Positions 40,244 through 48,194 are shown, counted from the stretch's first letter. The stretch: 64,000 nucleotides of DNA from Alcanivorax sp. (GCF_017794965.1 NZ_CP051240.1:1-64000); one strand, 5' to 3'. Notes: generated by a model from the letters alone, not told the origin. Translations and numbers: made by a program.

Positions 40244-41025
40244 GGAGTGGGGCTTACCTCATTGGTGTCATGCGCGTCGGCGGGGGCCGCATCGGTTGCT
40301 TCCCGGGCCGCCGCGAGCAGGCCAAGAACCGGTTCCTGTCGGGCATCCAGTTCGGCCAGTAACAGCATTTTCAGTTCCCGTCGAAACTGGGTGAGCCAGC
40401 CCTGTGGGCGGAGCCAGTCGGCGGGGGTATGGAAAGGGTCGCGCTGCTGCCAGAGCAGGCGGTAGCGTTGTTCAAGTACGCCGGTCAGGGCGGCAAAGCC
40501 CTGGCGGGCGTAGCTGGCCAGGCCGCATTCAAATACGGCGTCCAGTTCGGCCAGGTGCGCCAGCGAGGCGCTGTGACCGGCCAGCAGGCGACGGCAGCGC
40601 AGTCGCAGGTTGCTCAGGCCGGCGATCATCTGTCGCTGGTGGGCCTGATAGAAGCGCTCGTAGGCGCCGAAGCTGGGGCGCTTTTCGGGGTCGGCGTCGT
40701 CACGCAGGGGCGGCAGGGCAATTACCGAGGCGGCTTTTTCGCCGCTGAAGCTTCGGCCCAGGTGGTCGAGCAGGGCACGGCGGGTCTTCAGCAGGTGCTC
40801 CTGCAGCTGTGCGGTCAGATCGTCGCCGGGGCTGAAGGGCCCTTTGGGCGCAACCCGCGTGGCACCGTCCAGGGCAATGGCATCGGACAGGTCAAACAGG
40901 CGCCCGAGACGCTCGGCAAAGTCGCCGTGGCTGGCCTGGGCGGCCTTGCTGTCCAGGCTGCTCAGCAGCTGCACCAGGCGGCTGCCGGAAAGGGCGGATT
41001 GTGTGCGCGGTTGCGTCCTGTGCAT
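40240..41025 (-). CDS. DUF3348 protein, first gene of the motor-like operon
   Basis: A 261-residue soluble, mainly helical protein with ALSGSRLVQLLSSLD near the N-terminus, FAERLGRLFDLSDAIALDGA, and RCRRLLAGHSASLAHLAELDAVFECGL in the middle. It fits DUF3348, a family of unknown function that travels with DUF802. No catalytic motif or membrane helix is visible. It is coupled by an ATGA overlap to the DUF802 gene, and all four operon members overlap. A cytoplasmic component contacting the motor tail is a reasonable guess only. Confidence 0.75.
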   Translation of the reverse strand: MHRTQPRTQSALSGSRLVQLLSSLDSKAAQASHGDFAERLGRLFDLSDAIALDGATRVAPKGPFSPGDDLTAQLQEHLLKTRRALLDHLGRSFSGEKAASVIALPPLRDDADPEKRPSFGAYERFYQAHQRQMIAGLSNLRLRCRRLLAGHSASLAHLAELDAVFECGLASYARQGFAALTGVLEQRYRLLWQQRDPFHTPADWLRPQGWLTQFRRELKMLLLAELDARQEPVLGLLAAAREATDAAPADAHDTNEVSPTP

Positions 41026-41188
41026 GATGACGGCGGTGGTCCATTGGTGTTCACGGTGCCGGGCGGGTGGTTCCGCCGGGCGAGCCGGACATTCTAATCG
41101 GGAAAGGGGTGGGATGATAATGCGTCTGTCGGTTGGGGGATATGGGGCGGATTTCTGTAATACTGGGCAATATGTCAGCAGGAGATGG

Positions 41189-41416
41189 ATGATGAAGGCG
41201 GTCGTGATGGTTGCAATGCTGTTGTTGGCGGGCTGTGGGCCGAAACCGGTGGGCGCAGACCGGGATCGTCACGGGTGCCTCGGCTCAGCAGGTTACCAAT
41301 GGTGCCCGACTATCCAGGAATGTGTGCGTAGCTGGGAGCTGGCTGAGGACCGGGGCCTGGCGAATACTCCCGAGGCGGTAGAAGCCTTTTGTGCCGGGGA
41401 GGAGGGGGGAGCGTAG
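41189..41416 (+). CDS. Small lipoprotein of unknown function
   Basis: A 75-residue protein with a signal peptide and lipobox (LLLAGCG, cysteine at about 16). The mature part contains CLGSAGYQWCPTIQECVRSWELA, four-cysteine-like spacing C-x8-C-x5-C that suggests a small disulfide fold seen in other short bacterial lipoproteins. AGGAG precedes the start; ATGs at 41189 and 41192 are both possible. It is divergent from the DUF3348 operon. The function is unknown. Confidence 0.72.
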   Translation: MMKAVVMVAMLLLAGCGPKPVGADRDRHGCLGSAGYQWCPTIQECVRSWELAEDRGLANTPEAVEAFCAGEEGGA

Positions 41417-41624
41417 GGAATAACGGCCGTTCGACCGCGATCCGAGCCTCAGCGAGGTAATCAAGTTACGAATTACCAGAAGCGAGTTTCGAAAGGCAAA
41501 ACCCCAGATCGTGTGCCTGGCACGGTTTTTTATCTTGGACAGGCGTATCTGGAATCCTTGCCTCGCTTAGGCTCGGATCGCGGTCGAACGACCGCTCCTA
41601 CAGCAGGTTCTAGCGAGTGCTTTC
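41417..41624. repeat. REP pair (BIME) after the small lipoprotein gene
   Basis: A REP (GTTCGACCGCGATCCGAGCCTCAGCGAGGTAA, about 41428-41460) and a reverse REP (CTCGCTTAGGCTCGG...CGAACGACCGCTCCTACAG, 41563-41602) flank GAGTTTCGAAAGGCAAAACCCC. The arrangement repeats that at 36438-36620 and 44800-45000. No gene is visible. Confidence 0.8.
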
Positions 41625-41670
41625 GACGCAAAAAGGCCCGCCCGGTTTACCGGGCGGGCCTTTTTGCGTC
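41625..41670. terminator. Terminator in a 46-bp perfect palindrome
   Basis: Two 22-base arms (GACGCAAAAAGGCCCGCCCGGT and complement, read in parts) flank TT. The inner GGCCCGCCCGGT stem with A and T runs is an intrinsic terminator usable on both strands. Its right arm ends in GCGTC, which is the start of the adjacent GCGTCAG array. Confidence 0.9.
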
Positions 41671-41728
41671 AGGCGTCAGGCGTCAGGCGTCAGGCGTCAG
41701 GCGTCAGGCGTCAGGCGTCAGGCGTCAG
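41666..41728. repeat. Nine perfect GCGTCAG heptamers
   Basis: Nine tandem units with no mismatch lie between the palindromic terminator and the stop of the phospholipase D-like gene, five bases away from that stop codon. Confidence 0.95.
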
Positions 41729-41733
41729 GCGTG

Positions 41734-43290
41734 CTATATCTGGCTGTCGATGGGCAGCCAGGACAGCAGCCATATCTTGAAGCGGGACCAGGCGGAGGTT
41801 TCCGGGTCATGGTCTTCTTCCAGCCGGCCCTGCGCGGTGTCGGCAGTCCAGCGCAGATCTCCTTGATCATCAAATCGCACTGACCAGGCAGAATCCCCGG
41901 CGACCCAGCGATCGAAAATGTCACTGAGTTCCTGGTTGATGGCCGGGCTGTCGATCAGCAGGGCGATCTCGGTGTTCTGCAGGATCGAGCGGGCATCCAG
42001 GTTCACCGAACCGACCACGGAAAGCCGGTCATCAATGACCATGGTCTTGGCGTGCAGGCTGGCGCGAGAGCGGCCTTTGAACCAGTGCATGCGCTTGTGT
42101 TGACCCGCGGTGGAGCGCAGTTCCCAGAGCTCTACCCCGCCTTTCAGCAAAGGCTTGCGATAATCCATGTAGCCGCTGTGGACAATGGCCACATCCGTGG
42201 TGCTGAGGGAGTTGGTGAGAATCTGCACGGAAACGTCACGTTCTTCCAGGCTGTTGAACAGCGCCACGCCCTTGTCTCCGGGGACAAAGTAGGCGGTGCT
42301 GATCTTCACCCGGTCACGGCTGGATTCCAGAATGGTTTTCAGATCCGCGCCGAGATAGAAGGACGCATGCAGGTCGGCGTGTTCCAGGACTTTCTTGGGA
42401 GTGTCCACCAACAGTGATGCGTTCCCCCAGTGGAAGGGCACGTTACCGTCCTTCATTGCCTCACTCAGAGTGCTGGTCCGTAATGCGTTGATAAACTCCG
42501 AGTTTTTCTGCTCTTCGAGAAAATCGCTCAGGTTTTGCCGCAGGGTGGCCAGATCCGTGTCGCTGTCCTCCGCGTTGAGCAACAGGTGCACGGGTACGCT
42601 GGCGGGGTAGGCCCAGTACTCGTCAAAGCTGCCGCTGGCCGGCGGTACGATGGGGCCGACGGCAAGGATATCGATGTCCTGGAAATCGATATTGGTGCTG
42701 GAAAAATACAGGTCCCCCAGATTACGTCCGCCGGTGATGATGGCCACCCCATCTGCCACCATCAGCTTGTTATGCATGCGGTGATTGGTGCGGCTGAACT
42801 CCTTGAGAATTTCCCAGTTTCTTGCCGCACCATTGCGTGACGCGACAGGATTGAAGACGCGAATTTCGATGTTGGGGTGTTGATCCAGCCGGGCCACCAA
42901 CGGGTTGTGAAGTTGTGTGCCCATGTCATCCACCAGCACCCTTACCCGCACGCCACGGTCTGCGGCACTCAGCAGGCGGCTGATGATGATGCGCCCGGTC
43001 ACATCGTGGGTGAAGATGTAGTACTGCAAGTCCAGGCTGGTTTGGGCGTTTTCGATCAGGGCAATACGGGCCAGAAATGCGGACAGGCCATCGTGCAGAA
43101 GGTAGAAGCCGGACTGCCCTTCATGCGCAGCCTCACGGGATCGCAGCCCTGTCACCAGTGGTGAGTCGGTATTCACCAGGGTGGTGCTTTCCGGGCGCTG
43201 TTGCGGATCGTAAGGCGGGGCGCTCTGGCAGCCTGAGGCAAAGAGGGTGGATAGAACCAGAATGGCGACAAGTTTTGGCAGTGCGGTCAT
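41734..43290 (-). CDS. Phospholipase D family lipoprotein, cardiolipin synthase-like
   Basis: A 518-residue lipoprotein (lipobox LFASGC, cysteine at about 21) with two HKD motifs, HNKLMVADGVAIITGGRNLGD in the first half and HAKTMVIDDRLSVVGSVNLDARS in the second, so a complete bilobed PLD active site. It may act as a periplasmic phosphatidyltransferase or phospholipase; ClsC-type relatives are a fair comparison. The ATG at 43290 gives a compact signal peptide; ATG 43311 and a TTG further up are alternatives. It is divergent from the surface-antigen barrel gene, 74 bases away. Confidence 0.88.
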   Translation of the reverse strand: MTALPKLVAILVLSTLFASGCQSAPPYDPQQRPESTTLVNTDSPLVTGLRSREAAHEGQSGFYLLHDGLSAFLARIALIENAQTSLDLQYYIFTHDVTGRIIISRLLSAADRGVRVRVLVDDMGTQLHNPLVARLDQHPNIEIRVFNPVASRNGAARNWEILKEFSRTNHRMHNKLMVADGVAIITGGRNLGDLYFSSTNIDFQDIDILAVGPIVPPASGSFDEYWAYPASVPVHLLLNAEDSDTDLATLRQNLSDFLEEQKNSEFINALRTSTLSEAMKDGNVPFHWGNASLLVDTPKKVLEHADLHASFYLGADLKTILESSRDRVKISTAYFVPGDKGVALFNSLEERDVSVQILTNSLSTTDVAIVHSGYMDYRKPLLKGGVELWELRSTAGQHKRMHWFKGRSRASLHAKTMVIDDRLSVVGSVNLDARSILQNTEIALLIDSPAINQELSDIFDRWVAGDSAWSVRFDDQGDLRWTADTAQGRLEEDHDPETSAWSRFKIWLLSWLPIDSQI

Positions 43291-43364
43291 GGCGCTTGTA
43301 GGATAAGTCATCGATGGGGTAATCAAACCTCAGCATGGGCAGGATTACAAACCCGGGAGAGGGT

Positions 43365-44552
43365 ATGGAAAGGAAGCGAATCGGGGCTGCAGTATTGGTC
43401 TGTGGGCTGTGGGGGGCGGCGCAGGCGGGCTTCATGGAAGAATACATGACCGACCCGGAAGACGGCATGCCGGATGCCAGCCGTTTTCTGTCAGAGCTTC
43501 CCTTTAGCTTCATGCCAGTCCCCGTGGTGATCACCGAGCCCGCCGTGGGCAATGGGCTGGGTGTGGTAGGCGTGTTCTTTCATGAAAGTGAGGAGCAGAA
43601 GCAGCAGCGGGTGGAAGGCAATGCGCCGGCTATCCTCCCCAACAACATCAGCATGCTGGGCCTGGCGGCCACCGAGAACGGTACCCGGGCGGCGGCAGCG
43701 GGGCATATGGGGTTCTGGCGCAATGACACCATTCGCTACCGGGGCTTTGCGCTGGTGCCAGACCTGAATCTGGATTTCTATAATTTCGGTGGCCGTAATA
43801 TCGACCAGCCGATTGAATTGAACCTCAAGGGACCGGCCGTCATTCAGGAATTGAAATTCCGGCTGGGAAGCAGTCGCTTGATGGTGGGGATGAGACAAAC
43901 CTATCGTCAGGTCGAACTGGATCTGGCAGAAGATATCCAGTTGCCCAATCCTCGCCTCGAAGCGGCGGTGAATCGTTTCCTGGATAATCAACTGGGGGAA
44001 ACCATCCGCACGTCCGGGTTGGGGGTGTTGGCGGAATACGACTCCCGGGACAATCCCATGGCGCCGCTGAACGGACTGTATTACACCGCTAACTATGTCT
44101 GGTACGGCGACAGCATTGGCAGTGATGTGAACTATGGCAGCTATACCCTGGAAGGGCTGAATTACTGGAACGTGAACGAGCACTTCAATTTTGCCCTGCG
44201 CATGCAGTACGACGGCATTGATGCCGGCGACAGTGCCCGTTTGCCTCCCTATGTGTCCCCTTATGTGGACTTGCGCGGGATTCCGGCGGTGCGCTACCAG
44301 GGCAAGTCGGTGGCCCTGGCGGAGGTAGAAGCCACCTGGAAAGCCTCACTGCGTTGGCGTTTCAATTTCTTTGCCGGTGGCGGGCGTGCTGCTGAAAGTG
44401 TCAGTGAGCTGTCGGATGCCGAGGTGGCCAATAGTTACGGGGCCGGTTTTCGTTACCTGATGGCACGCCGTTATGGCATGACTATGGGGATCGATGTGGC
44501 CCGTGGTCCGGAAGACACCGCCTGGTATATTCAGGCAGGCTCAAGCTGGTAG
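43365..44552 (+). CDS. BamA/TamA-type surface antigen barrel protein
   Basis: A 395-residue outer-membrane protein with a signal peptide (about 1-21), no POTRA-like N-terminal domains, and a 16-strand-like barrel of the bacterial surface antigen type. VLAEYDSRDNPMAPLNGLYYTANYVWYG and GIPAVRYQGKSVALAEVEATWKASLRW (read in parts) are typical strand blocks. The function is unknown; it may be a lone Omp85-like barrel. GGGAGAGGG precedes the ATG at 43365. The TAG stop at 44550-44552 is itself the first part of a TAGCTAC-AAGCTAC array. Confidence 0.82.
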   Translation: MERKRIGAAVLVCGLWGAAQAGFMEEYMTDPEDGMPDASRFLSELPFSFMPVPVVITEPAVGNGLGVVGVFFHESEEQKQQRVEGNAPAILPNNISMLGLAATENGTRAAAAGHMGFWRNDTIRYRGFALVPDLNLDFYNFGGRNIDQPIELNLKGPAVIQELKFRLGSSRLMVGMRQTYRQVELDLAEDIQLPNPRLEAAVNRFLDNQLGETIRTSGLGVLAEYDSRDNPMAPLNGLYYTANYVWYGDSIGSDVNYGSYTLEGLNYWNVNEHFNFALRMQYDGIDAGDSARLPPYVSPYVDLRGIPAVRYQGKSVALAEVEATWKASLRWRFNFFAGGGRAAESVSELSDAEVANSYGAGFRYLMARRYGMTMGIDVARGPEDTAWYIQAGSSW

Positions 44553-45010
44553 CTACAAGCTACAAGCTACAAGCTACAAGCTACAAGCTACAAGCTACAA
44601 GCTACGCTTGGTCGGATAGAGAAACCCGGAAAAGTTCCCGAGTTTCTGCAATTCTACGAAGCCGCTGTAGGAGTTCCCTTCCAGGGGACGAACCGAGCGA
44701 CAGCGAGGAACTGAGATGCAGTTGGCGCCTGTCGTCGTTAGAGTCCGTAGGAACGTAGCGTAGCGAAGTAACGCACCGAGTGCGGGGCAGCGAAGCGAAT
44801 AACCTGCTTGCAGGCGATCCGAGCCAGGGCGAGGTGAAAAGCGTCGAGTTGCGAGTAACGAGTTTCGATAGGCGAAACCAGCAGCATGGAACCTGGAAAG
44901 CGGTTTGGATTTTGAGGTTCGATACGCGTTTCTGGAATCCTTGCCTCGCTGTCGCTCGGATCGCCCAGGCAAGCTGGGCTCCTACAGGGGGGAATAGCGA
45001 GTGTTTTACC
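44550..45010. repeat. AAGCTAC array with composite repeat, overlapping the upstream stop codon
   Basis: TAGCTAC plus seven AAGCTAC units (44550-44605) start in the stop codon of the barrel gene. The conserved block (GCTTGGTCGGATAG...GCCGCTGTAGGAG) runs to about 44672, then a REP variant with TTCCCTTCCAGGGGAC (44672-44690), a piece of the dispersed GAGTAACGCAC repeat (44748-44803), a REP (44805-44825), heptamers CGAGTTG-CGAGTAA-CGAGTTT (44845-44865), and a reverse REP ending near 44988. No gene is seen. Confidence 0.88.
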
Positions 45011-45052
45011 GACGCAAAAGACCCGCCGGGTTACCGGGCGGGCCTTTTACGT
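45011..45052. terminator. Terminator in an imperfect palindrome, with two GCGTCAG-like heptamers
   Basis: GACGCAAAAGACCCGCCGGG-TTA-CCGGGCGGGCCTTTTACGTC is a near palindrome of the same design as 41625-41670. ACGTCAG-GCGTCAG follow (45050-45063), next to the minus-strand gene stop at 45069. Confidence 0.8.
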
Positions 45053-45068
45053 CAGGCGTCAGGCCGTC

Positions 45069-45380
45069 CTATTCTTCGCTGCCTTTGTCCATGTTCTTGC
45101 TGGCTTCTTCGGCATCTTCCAATGCCGCGAACTGTTCGGATATCAGGCTGCCGATATCGTTGTTGATGCGGCGAATGGTGTCGTAGACCATGCCAATGGT
45201 CTTGCGCTGTTTGTCTTTCAGGGAAGCGGCCTGCTCTTCAAACAGCCCCAGTTTTTCCAGGGCGTCAAATGGCAAGCTGGCGATGTGCTGGTGCACGTCT
45301 TCCACGGTGGTGGCGCCATCATCGACGGCCTCCTGAATCATGTCTTTGAGCAATTCTGCCCGCTGTACGGCTTTTTTCAT
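45069..45380 (-). CDS. Small helical protein of unknown function
   Basis: A 103-residue acidic, all-helical protein: MKKAVQRAELLKDMIQEAVDDGATTVEDVHQHIASLPFDALEKLGLFEEQAASLKDK (read in parts), then IRRINNDIGSLISEQFAALEDAEEA. The start at 45380 was chosen because the upstream extension is rich in unlike, poorly coding sequence. The layout recalls phasin-like or coiled-coil accessory proteins, but no family can be named. It is followed by the palindromic terminator at 45011. Confidence 0.65.
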   Translation of the reverse strand: MKKAVQRAELLKDMIQEAVDDGATTVEDVHQHIASLPFDALEKLGLFEEQAASLKDKQRKTIGMVYDTIRRINNDIGSLISEQFAALEDAEEASKNMDKGSEE

Positions 45381-45595
45381 GGTTGTCCTGCTGTTGTGCG
45401 TATTCTGGTGGCTAACTGCGAATGTAGCGGAAAGTGGATGGATCAACCATACGTGGAATTGTGAGAAAAATTGTTGATCCATGACCGATTGTCAGACGGA
45501 GGCCGCCATTACTGGTGCCAGAGTTGACCTCGGTAAACAAATCGCGGCAACCTGAGCCTGGCAGCCTCTGAATCCTGATCGGAACCTGGAGTGCG

Positions 45596-45883
45596 ATGAT
45601 GGAAGACGTTAAGACAATGATCACCGACATCAAGAGCAAACTTGATGAACTGGAAAACGAACTGCTGCAACTGGAGCAAAAATCGCTGGGTGACAGCGGT
45701 GATGTGAACACCGAAGCGGAGCGCCATCGCCTGGCCCTGCAGGAAGTCCTCACCGACATGCAGCAGCGCATTGATGAATACCATGAACTGGCGGACCTGG
45801 ACGGCACCCATGCCGGCGACAGCTGGAAGCAGATGGATCAGGATCTAAAGGATCTGGACAGCGACCTGTACGGCGCGAACTAG
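45596..45883 (+). CDS. Small coiled-coil protein of unknown function
   Basis: A 95-residue acidic protein with a strong heptad pattern at about 8-32 (ITDIKSKLDELENELLQLEQK) and 44-66, and an acidic C-terminus DLKDLDSDLYGAN. ATGs at 45596 and 45599 are both possible. No family is recognised. Its TAG stop codon (45881-45883) is the first part of a TAGCTAC-(AAGCTAC)13 array, the same situation as the barrel gene at 44552. Confidence 0.65.
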   Translation: MMEDVKTMITDIKSKLDELENELLQLEQKSLGDSGDVNTEAERHRLALQEVLTDMQQRIDEYHELADLDGTHAGDSWKQMDQDLKDLDSDLYGAN

Positions 45884-46200
45884 CTACAAGCTACAAGCTA
45901 CAAGCTACAAGCTACAAGCTACAAGCTACAAGCTACAAGCTACAAGCTACAAGCTACAAGCTACAAGCTACAAGCTACGCTTGATTCGATAGGGAAAGCC
46001 GGGAAAGTTCCCGGGGTTTTGAGACAAACGGAAAAGACTTTCAGATCGTTGAGTTCGGCGGTTTGGGAACCTGATCAGCCGCTGTAGGAACGTAGCGAAG
46101 CGGAGTAACGCACGCAGTGCGGCCCGAAGGGTGAGCGTAGCGAATAACGGTCGTTCGACCGCGATCCGAGCCTCAGCGAGGTAAGGATTCCAGAAACGCT
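45881..46200. repeat. 13-copy AAGCTAC array and composite repeat
   Basis: TAGCTAC (45881-45887, containing the stop codon) and thirteen perfect AAGCTAC units (45888-45978) are followed by the conserved block (GCTTGATTCGATAGGG...GTTCCCGG), a unique stretch, CGCTGTAGGAACGTAGCG with the dispersed GAGTAACGCAC piece (46080-46148), and a REP (GGTCGTTCGACCGCGATCCGAG, 46149-46170). No gene is visible from 45884 to 46320. Confidence 0.9.
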
Positions 46201-46320
46201 TTTTCGGCGGCGCCCCGGGCCCTCGCTTCACTTGTAACCTTCGGCGATGGCGCTTCGCTTGAAGCCCCCGTGCTTTTCCGCAAGCCCCCTGGGCACTGGC
46301 CTGACGCAAAGGAGTGCTCC

Positions 46321-46824
46321 ATGCCATCCTTCCATCTTCGCACTGAGCAGCCCGGCGATATCCCGGCCATTCACGCCCTCACCGCAGAGGCGTTTGCCAA
46401 CGTTTCCCACAGCGATCAACGGGAACCCTTTATCGTGGATGCTCTCCGAAACGAGGGAGCTCTCTCCCTTTCGCTGGTGGCGGAACTGGAGGCTGAGCTG
46501 GTGGGGCACATCGCCTTCTCCCCGGTGACACTTTCCTGCGGTGCCAGCCACTGGTACGGCCTGGGGCCGGTATCGGTGCTACCGGAATGGCAGGGGAAGG
46601 GCGTTGGCAGCCAGCTGGTGCTGGCGGGGCTGGATGCGCTGAAGAAACAGGGTGCCCACGGCTGCGTGCTACTGGGGGATCCGACCTGGTATGAACGCTT
46701 CGGCTTTGTCGCCACACCGCTGTTGCGTCTTGCAGGCGTACCGGCTGAATATTTTCAGGCGTTACTGCTCAACGGCACCTGGCCGGATGCGGAAGTTCAC
46801 TATCACCCGGCGTTTCAGGTTTAA
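46321..46824 (+). CDS. GNAT family N-acetyltransferase (YhbS-like)
   Basis: A 167-residue acetyltransferase. The acetyl-CoA motif is VSVLPEWQGKGVGSQLVLAGL at about residues 82-102, and the C-terminal GDPTWYERFGF is the YhbS-type sequence. The substrate is unknown. AAAGGAG lies upstream of the ATG at 46321; earlier in-frame ATGs lack a ribosome binding site. It converges with nhaD. Confidence 0.88.
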   Translation: MPSFHLRTEQPGDIPAIHALTAEAFANVSHSDQREPFIVDALRNEGALSLSLVAELEAELVGHIAFSPVTLSCGASHWYGLGPVSVLPEWQGKGVGSQLVLAGLDALKKQGAHGCVLLGDPTWYERFGFVATPLLRLAGVPAEYFQALLLNGTWPDAEVHYHPAFQV

Positions 46825-46825
46825 G

Positions 46826-46964
46826 AGGCAAGCTTCAAGCTACAACGCGAGAAAGTCTTATGTATCATCTATGCCTTTGCCCGCGCCAAAGCATTTGTCC
46901 GCGGCACGTTATTTCAACATCTACTGTCTGGGCTCGCGTTGCAGCTTGTAGCTTGTAGCTTTTA
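46826..46964. repeat. Inverted AAGCTACAACGCGAG arms between convergent genes
   Basis: CAAGCTTCAAGCTACAACGCGAG behind the GNAT stop and its counterpart AAGCTACAAGCTACAAGCTGCAACGCGAG behind the nhaD stop (on the minus strand) form 15-base arms with one mismatch, about 90 bases apart. Each strand's copy reads away from its own stop codon. Confidence 0.75.
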
Positions 46965-48194
46965 TTACAGCAACGTCCCCAGGCCCAATACCGCCACAAA
47001 GCCCACACTGTACGCCGCCAGCAGATAGCCGAAGTAGCGCAGGTAGGAGCCAAATGTGAGGGCTTCCACCTTGCTCATGGCGATCACGCCGGCGGCGGAA
47101 CCAATCACCAGCAAGGCACCGCCAACCCCCACCGAATAGGTCAGTGACAGCCATTCTGGCAGGGTCATCTCAATACCGGAATTGAGCAGGGCGGCGGTCA
47201 GTGGCACGTTGTCGAACAGGGCCGAGGCCATGCCCACGACGAAGTTGGCGGCTACCGGGGGCATCACTTCGTAGAGTGCCGGGAAGTAGGCCAGCATGCC
47301 CAGTTCCTTGAGCATGCCCACCAGTAACAATACGCCAAGGAAAAACAGCAGGGTGTCGAATTCGATCTTGCGGATGTATTCCAGAACCGGTTCATCCTTG
47401 TTCATGAATTGTACCACCATGAACATCAGTGACAGACCGAACAGAAAGCTCAGCACCGGCGGGATGCCAAACGCCACATTGGCGGCAATGGTGCCGAGGA
47501 TGGTGGCAAAAAACAGCAGGGCGATGACCTTGTCACCCCGGTCGATGACCCGGGCCTGTTTCTTGATGTGCAGTTCGCCATCGAGTCCCAGCGACAGCAG
47601 GCCCGCCAGTACGGCCACCGCAGCGCCCGCGGGAAGGCTGAGTAGCAGCAGATCCGGAATGGCCACCTTGCCAGCCAGGAAAATCATCAGGGTGGTGACA
47701 TCACCGGTAATCAACGCGGTTCCCCCGGCATTCACCGAGAACACCACCAGCACCAGATAACGCATCATTTTCCGGGCCGGCAGGTCCAGGTTCATCAATA
47801 CGGCAATACACACCAAGGTGGCGGTAATGTTGTCCGCCATGGAGGAGAACAGAAAGGCGAACAGCCCGGTGAGCAGCATCAGTTTGCGTTCACTGATCCG
47901 CGCTGGCAGCAGCCGGTTGACCATGTTGTCGATGATGCCCTTGCCGGACAGGTACGCCACGAAGGTCATGGCGGCCATCAGGAACAGCCACAGGGTGGCG
48001 ATGTCCAGCAGGTTTTCATTCAGGCTGTCCATCAGCTCGGCATGGCTGAGGTGTGAGGGTGGAGCAATGAAGAACAACAGCCAGGCAAAGGATCCGAAAA
48101 ACAAGGTGGTCTTGGCTTTGTCGATATGCACGATGTCTTCAATGACGATGGACACAAAGCCCAGAGATACCAGAATGAGGAGCACAGTAGTCAT
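46965..48194 (-). CDS. nhaD: NhaD-type sodium:proton antiporter
   Basis: Inner-membrane antiporter of 409 residues with 11-12 hydrophobic helices. NhaD-like blocks include DIVHIDKAKTTLFFGSFAWLLFFI, FLFSSMADNITATLVCIAVL, SVNAGGTALITGDVTTLMIF and the last conserved FDNVPLTAALL. The family is typical of marine and haloalkaliphilic bacteria. The start at 48194 gives MTTVLLILVSLGF at the membrane; a 30-residue upstream extension looks non-coding. It is divergent from the Fur-boxed imelysin operon. Confidence 0.9.
   Translation of the reverse strand: MTTVLLILVSLGFVSIVIEDIVHIDKAKTTLFFGSFAWLLFFIAPPSHLSHAELMDSLNENLLDIATLWLFLMAAMTFVAYLSGKGIIDNMVNRLLPARISERKLMLLTGLFAFLFSSMADNITATLVCIAVLMNLDLPARKMMRYLVLVVFSVNAGGTALITGDVTTLMIFLAGKVAIPDLLLLSLPAGAAVAVLAGLLSLGLDGELHIKKQARVIDRGDKVIALLFFATILGTIAANVAFGIPPVLSFLFGLSLMFMVVQFMNKDEPVLEYIRKIEFDTLLFFLGVLLLVGMLKELGMLAYFPALYEVMPPVAANFVVGMASALFDNVPLTAALLNSGIEMTLPEWLSLTYSVGVGGALLVIGSAAGVIAMSKVEALTFGSYLRYFGYLLAAYSVGFVAVLGLGTLL

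Noticed and set aside
36680..41025. A standard Zorya defence system
   Set aside because: Only the motor pair resembles Zorya; there is no ZorC/ZorD or ZorE gene beside it, so I describe it as ZorAB-like only.
33530..45978. CRISPR arrays
   Set aside because: The tandem repeats are 7 bp without spacers and no cas genes are present.
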